Positions 58,512 through 64,000 of a DNA stretch of 64,000 nucleotides are shown piece after piece (position 1 is the stretch's first letter; each line of letters starts with the position of its first letter). The translations under genes were made by a program, and so were the position numbers. The stretch comes from Camillea tinctor. Lineage: Eukaryota; Ascomycota; Sordariomycetes; Xylariales; Xylariaceae. The notes beneath the pieces are model-generated. The model saw nothing but the letters and a program-made list of their open reading frames with translations, was not told where the DNA came from and searched no databases. The DNA lies in assembly GCA_022578605.1 (NCBI GenBank), contig MU394147.1, positions 60,478-124,477 on the forward strand, read 5' to 3'.

Positions 58512-60878
58512 GTATAGCTCCATAGCACGGCAATATATCCCGTTGTGCCTAGAGCCTTGTGTGTGTCCTAGGGGGTTATCCCCCACAGGTCAGCCCACCT
58601 AGGTCCGCTGCTGACAATATCACACTATTGAATTCACGATCTAGATTGATTGCCGTAATACGCTCTTGTTACTTATCTTTATATATGCCTGGAACTTGCA
58701 CGATGTATATGTGATCGTGGTTGGTTTCGAACACGAGGGTGAGCTTATTTCATTTCGAGTAGGTATTTATTGTTACAGCTGCCTTCAGAATGGTAACTCA
58801 AAAAGTCAATAATTATGAGGCTATGGATTTACTTGACGTGTTTTTCAACTATCAACCTTGGTATGTGTATACTTCTGAATCTTTTTCTTAGTTGACAATT
58901 GGTAGTTCGAGGCTGTCTCATCTCTGATAGTCTAGATGATCATTAAACGAAGACTTTCAAAGCCCAAAGTGTTAAGGAGCTTCATGCATAAGATAATCAA
59001 ATTCTTGCAACGGTATAGTTTATGTAGGCAAGCAGGTAGTTATAATACAAGCCCCCGATATGTTCCAAGGATGAAGAAAGCTACTAGGTTTATTGATATA
59101 TGAAATTATTAGAAAGATACAGTCAAGTGAAAAGGGGGTACAGCAAACGAGGAAAGTGGAGTAAGGGGATAGGTAGTTTCTATATGCATGGAACTAATCG
59201 TTATAGAACCTGCAATGGTGGTCTCAGAACTCTCACCGTTCTTGTACAGCCACCTGCAGGAGACCTCCCTTCTGCAGTGTCATTTCTCCTGAGTGGCTTA
59301 TTTTCAAATGCAACGAAGAGATTGAAAGGACTGAACCTAAGAATAGAGATTTTTACTTAATGGTTCATGCGTGAGAGCAGAGGGATAACCAATTAATAAA
59401 GAAACTAATCATTTGTTACTCATTGCTAAGGGAATAACTATATAATACAGAATTGGGGCACAACGACTACTTGGTCATTGTGAGAATCTTTCGTCTTATG
59501 GTACAATGAGGTTGCCCAACACTTCATTCGTAACATCATCGTGTATCTATTGCGATATTCACAATATAGTAGAGTAAAATACAGTGGCCTAACTACGCAG
59601 GATATGTATCTACATATTTATACAGATAGCTTTAAATCTACTATTTATAAAGAAATTTACGGATTCAACTTTTCGAATTCGTCTAACAGCGCATGCATTA
59701 ATAGGTTGACATACCATATACTTATAATTTTGATCACTTTCACAGTAACTTCATATGATCTCATAACCTTAGGATATACCTTGGGGAATTTTTCATTTCT
59801 TATACATTCTCTTCATCAACATATTGTTTGATTTCTGCCAAAATACCCGTTTCTAAAAGAAATGTCATAAATAAAAAATAAAAGAAAAATAAAGATATAA
59901 AATAAGCAGGAAAGATTCTCTAACCTATAATACATATAAAGGATACTATTGTGCCTGTTAGCTGTCTTTCTACATAGCAAGACTTATACGAGACTTATCA
60001 AGAAATAAAAATTATATGTCATATATCGTAGCTCTGCAACTTTTAACTTTTGATTAAGATGCAGTCTTGCTCATTTGGTGGATATATGACTTTTCTTCGC
60101 TCTCTTTGAATCTAACTACCTACCTAGTAAGCGGTAATTCTCTTAAGAACACATACTAGATAAACCTCAAAGAATGTATTTCAACTCCTCGATATGTAAC
60201 CCTATTTTGTATAAATTATCGGGCAATTAAAAAAAAAAGTTCATAAAACTTCTAACGTTTGTTCATGTCAATTTCTCTCGCTTTAGATATTAATATGACT
60301 ATATAAACTGTCAAGCCGAAATCTAAGCTGTGATACTCTTGAATAAATATCAAGAAGTAGAAGCAGCATATTCTTCCCTGTTCTCTATTTTGGGAGGGGT
60401 AAACCGTTTGAAGTAGAGTGATTCGTGGAAGAAACACATTGTCTCCTCGGAAGACAGATTTAGGCGGGGCGACTTACCAATAAGGGGTCAGGGGCCCCTG
60501 CAGGACGAGCTTGGTAATTAATCTGGCAAATGCGGTCCGGAAGCAGAACTCGCAGAAGGTTGTCTCTCCGGAAATCCTCCGCTACCCACAAGACAGCATT
60601 ATGCGAATTAGCCAATGGGTAGATCTTTGACACATCATGAGTCTATAACCGCTAATATATCGCTAGCCAAGATGGGACAAGAAACCAACCCCTTTCCTAG
60701 CAAGGAATCCCGCGTGGATGGCTTCCCTCAATCCCGTGACACCTCCGTCCATTTGCCGGATCTGGTAGAATCCAAGAGCCGCCCGGCTGTTAGATCTTGG
60801 AAGTGGCATATTGGACGTGGGCCCTCTAGTCTAGTGGCCCTGAACCATGGGTCATGAACACGTTAGGCAAACGTCCCA

Positions 60879-60884
60879 TATAAG
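60879..60884 (+). promoter_or_regulatory. TATA-like element of the GH3 beta-glucosidase gene
   Basis: TATAAG lies 93 bp before the start codon, a usual distance for an inducible secreted-enzyme gene with a short leader. Confidence 0.4.
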
Positions 60885-60976
60885 ATGGATAGAAAGCCAG
60901 CAGAACCGCAACTGAGGATATCTAGGGGAAGGACTCTTAGCTCTCGGCATTATCGACTCCTGTTCTTACAGCAATC

Positions 60977-63287
60977 ATGCGTTCTCGCACGTTTGCTGCT
61001 GTTCTGTCTGCGGCCTCGGTGGCTCGAGCAGTTCCCGCTGATGCATCTTCGGCCAACGGCGCAACAGCGGCGGCCGCAGCCGCAGCCGCACCACTTGACT
61101 GGGCAGCTGCTTACGACAAGGCGGACACAGCCCTGGCAGGCCTAGCTCTCAATGACAAGGTCAATATCGTTACCGGCGTAGGTTGGAACAAGGGACCTTG
61201 TGTCGGTAACACGCCAGCAATAAGCTCTATCAGCTATCCTCAACTTTGCTTGCAAGACGGGCCCCTTGGGGTACGTTATGCCTCGAATGTGAATGCCTTT
61301 ACACCCGGTATTCAGGCAGCTTCAACATGGGATCGAGCTCTCATAAGGGAGCGCGGGCAATTCATGGCCGAGGAGGCACGAGGAACTGGTGTTCACGTTC
61401 TGCTTGGTCCCGTTTCTGGTCCCCTTGGTAAGATACCCCATGGTGGGCGAAACTGGGAAGGCTTCGGGGCCGACCCTTATCTTCAGGGTGTCGCGATGGC
61501 GGAAACAATTGAGGCCATGCAGGCCGTTGGTGTCCAAGCCAACGCTAAGCATTACATCCTCAACGAGCAGGAGTTGAACCGTGAAACAATGAGCTCCACT
61601 GTGGATGACCGTGCGATGCACGAGCTATATCTATGGCCATTTGCCGATGCCGTCCACGCCAATGTAGTCTCGGTGATGTGTAGCTATAACAAGATCAACG
61701 GCACCTGGGCATGCGAGAACCCAGAGATCATGAACACGCTTCTGAAAGAGGAGCTGGGGTTCAAAGGATACGTTATGACGGACTGGAATGCCCAGCATTC
61801 GACGTCGCCTGCAGCGAATGCCGGATTAGACATGACGATGCCGGGCTCCGACTACGATGGAAACAATGTGCTTTGGGGCTCGCTGTTGAACCAAGCCGTT
61901 AGCAGCGGTCAGGTCGACGAGGATCGCATCGACGACATGGTCCGGCGAATCCTAGCAGCCCACTACGTTCTCGAACAAGACACCGGCTACCCCAACATCA
62001 ACCTTGCCGCCAACGTTCAGGGGACTCATAAATCCAACATTCGCGCGGTAGCAAGGGACGGTATAGTTCTGCTGAAGAACGATAACAATACTCTTCCGTT
62101 GCAGAAGCCTGCTAAGCTTGCGCTCGTCGGTTCAGCGGCCGTCGCGAATCCTTCGGGCATCAATGCTTGCACGGATCAAGGGTGCAATAACGGTGCCTTG
62201 GGAATGGGCTGGGGCTCTGGAACCGCCACATATCCCTACTTCGTGGCTCCAGACGCGGCCATTAAAGCCCGAGCTCAGACAGATGGCACTCAGGTCAGCA
62301 TGTCTGCATCTGACAGCACCGGGTCGGTCGGCTCGGCCGTGAACGGTGCTGATGCCGCCATCGTGTTCATCACGTCCGACAGTGGCGAGGGTTATATCAC
62401 CGTGGAGGACAATGCCGGTGATCGCAACAACCTCGACCCGTGGCACAACGGAAACCAGCTGGTTCAGGCCGTTGCGGCAACGCATGAGAATGTGATTGTC
62501 GTTGTTCACTCTGTCGGGCCTGTCATTCTAGAGAAAATCCTTGCTGAGCCGAATGTCAAGGCTATCGTCTGGGCCGGACTTCCGTCCCAGGAAAACGGCA
62601 ATGCTCTAGTCGACATCCTCTATGGAGACACCAACCCCTCTGGCAAGCTGCCCTACACCATTGCCAAGGCCGAAGCCGACTATGGTACGAGCGTTAGCAG
62701 GGGTAATGATAACTTTCCGGAGAGTCTTTTCGTTGACTACCGCCACTTTGACCAGGAGGATATTGAACCACGATACGAATTCGGTTATGGGCTGTGTAAG
62801 CTTTTCTCTCTCCTTTCTCTTTTGCAAAAGCTACCCCGTCATGCGGTACCCATGAGTACAAGTTTCTAACGGCTTATTAGCATACACCAACTTCACATAC
62901 TCCGATATCTTTGTCGACGGACAACCTTTCTCGGGCCCGGCTACCGGCGATGTCATCCCCGGTGGTCGTGCAGACCTATGGGAGACGGTAATGACTATCA
63001 CAGTCACTATTGCCAACTCGGGAGATGTCCAGGGAGCCGAAGTAGCGCAGCTATATGTTGGGTTCCCTGAGTCGGCCGCTGCACCACCCAAGCAGCTCCG
63101 TGGCTTCGAGAAGATTGCTCTTGATGCCGGCGCCTCGGATAACGTTGCATTCGATCTTAAGAGGCGTGATCTGAGTGTTTGGGATACTGTGCAGCAAAAC
63201 TGGGTTGTGCCAACCGGCACTTTCACCTTCAATGTGGGGTCGAGCAGCCGTGATATTCGACAGACTGGAGAGATCACGGTCGCGTAA
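60977..63287 (+). CDS. cel3A: Secreted GH3 beta-glucosidase (Cel3A/BGL1 type)
   Basis: Two exons, 60977-62795 and 62881-63287, with an 85-nt intron; 741 aa. A signal peptide ends near SVARA. A short Ala-rich linker then leads into the GH3 N-terminal barrel: VTGVGWNKGPCVGNT, LQDGPLGVR, RERGQFMAEE, GRNWEGFG and AKHYILNEQE. The nucleophile Asp sits in YVMTDWNAQH (residue 269). The alpha/beta sandwich has SDSGEGYITVEDNAGDRNNLDPWHNG, and the intron interrupts FGYGLSYTNF. A fibronectin-III-like domain ends the protein (PPKQLRGFEKI, RRDLSVWD). All landmarks of Trichoderma Cel3A are present. The enzyme splits cellobiose and short cello-oligosaccharides outside the cell. Expression is expected under cellulose induction and glucose repression, by family. 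Confidence 0.95.
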
Positions 63288-64000
63288 AACAAGAAGTACT
63301 AAGCATATGTATATAAACGAGGTGAAGGGAGGAGAAAACTGTATATACCTAGAACTCAATTCAACTTTTCAAGCTCGTCGTGATTGTATACTAGTGATTT
63401 CGTAGTCTTACGAAGGATATCCCCGATATCCGTGATGACCTAGTCGTTTCGACTGAAGATTTGTATAGCACTCCGTATTCATTTCAGTAAATAGTCGATA
63501 ATCCCCAATACTTTAAGGTGCTTGGCATTTCTTCACCGTTAATCTCATCAAAAACTAACGTGCTTGGGTACGAGCTGAATAATGTGGCGATCGATATAGG
63601 AGGGCGAGGGGTGGCCTGTATAATAAGTTCTACTGTGAAATGGATCGAGTCTAGCAGCGGCTGTAAGTGAAAAGGATGAGATGATCCAAGCCTTTTCCTA
63701 GGTATTCTAAATAGAGTAGGTATATTACCACTAATACCACCAATTGAAAATAGAAGATATAGAGAGTCTCATATAATCCCGGATCATCACTGCTCTACTA
63801 CGTATCATGTGTTAAGCGATGTCGAATAAACGAGATACATTTTCTTCGGGACCGAGAAATCGATGTACTTTATATCCAGAAATAACAATATGCACGAACC
63901 CCTGTTACGGAGGCCTGTAAGTGCAACTCCGCCAATTGAGCAAAACTATTCCTGGAATAGGGAAAGCGTAAAAATCTTTTATAGGCCGTATACATGTCAG
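63288..64000. other. Sequence after the GH3 gene to the right edge
   Basis: This holds the 3' UTR and AT-rich intergenic sequence. No coding frame or RNA gene that I can support. Confidence 0.55.

Larger units (their letters stand above)
57068..60976. other. 3.9 kb AT-rich intergenic region
   Basis: No gene is supported. Frames are at most 101 codons and of random-looking composition. It contains a G-run (58068-58089) and a CA microsatellite (58484-58511). The right end holds the GH3 promoter. I see no transposon ends or RNA gene. Confidence 0.6.

Noticed and set aside
59541..59831. 96-codon ORF in the AT-rich region before the GH3 gene
   Set aside because: Composition follows AT-rich background (Ile/Tyr/Ser/Asn); no homology cue or promoter.
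1..64000. tRNA, rRNA or CRISPR features
   Set aside because: GTTCGA-like boxes (for example near 16084 and 53571) were checked, but no cloverleaf could be folded around them; no regularly spaced repeats were seen.

Overview
The window is nuclear DNA from a filamentous ascomycete, most likely a wood- or litter-inhabiting Sordariomycete (Xylariales-like is my guess). The basis is short spliceosomal introns (about 47-140 nt, GTRNGT...YAG), fungal-only families (Zn2Cys6 regulator, Fung_rhodopsin membrane protein, highly reducing PKS, FSH hydrolase, AA14 oxidase, Cel3A-type GH3) and AT-rich intergenic stretches carrying scattered copies of the palindrome TACCTAGGTA. I rebuilt exon structures by eye from frame continuity, splice consensus and protein motifs. 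All the proposed gene models sum to whole numbers of codons, but none has been checked against RNA.

Left part (1-29 kb), mostly housekeeping. The 3' two-thirds of a Sec7-type Arf GEF runs off the left edge. A 7.4 kb stretch follows with no gene I can support. Then come a Zn2Cys6 transcription factor (11.3-14.2 kb), an Hsm3/PSMD5-like proteasome chaperone (minus strand) divergent from RNA polymerase III subunit Rpc31, a six-exon AAA+ ATPase (18.9-22.6 kb, minus), another 4.2 kb gene-poor stretch, and a Yvc1-type vacuolar TRP channel (26.8-28.9 kb).

Middle part (29.9-55.2 kb), accessory. A dienelactone-hydrolase-like/SnoaL fusion lacking recognisable catalytic residues and a MICAL-like FAD monooxygenase lead into a complete 12-exon highly reducing polyketide synthase (KS-AT-DH-MT-ER-KR-ACP, about 2,608 aa, minus strand). 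Divergent from it is a small FSH serine hydrolase of the LovG type, which would release the chain. These are followed by a fungal rhodopsin-like membrane protein, a cytochrome P450 and a class V PLP enzyme of the isopenicillin-N-epimerase/LolT/UstD superfamily. The PKS, hydrolase, P450 and PLP enzyme form a plausible biosynthetic cluster for a reduced, C-methylated, oxidised and possibly amino-acid-derived polyketide. No transcription factor or transporter sits inside it. Orphan exon-like fragments near 46.4-47.1, 49.9-50.3 and 52.9 kb suggest that cluster genes have been lost or rearranged.

Right part (56-63.3 kb), plant-biomass genes: a secreted AA14-type copper oxidase (LPMO) on the minus strand and, after 3.9 kb with no supported gene, a secreted Cel3A-like GH3 beta-glucosidase. 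No rRNA, tRNA, CRISPR array or intact transposon was recognised.
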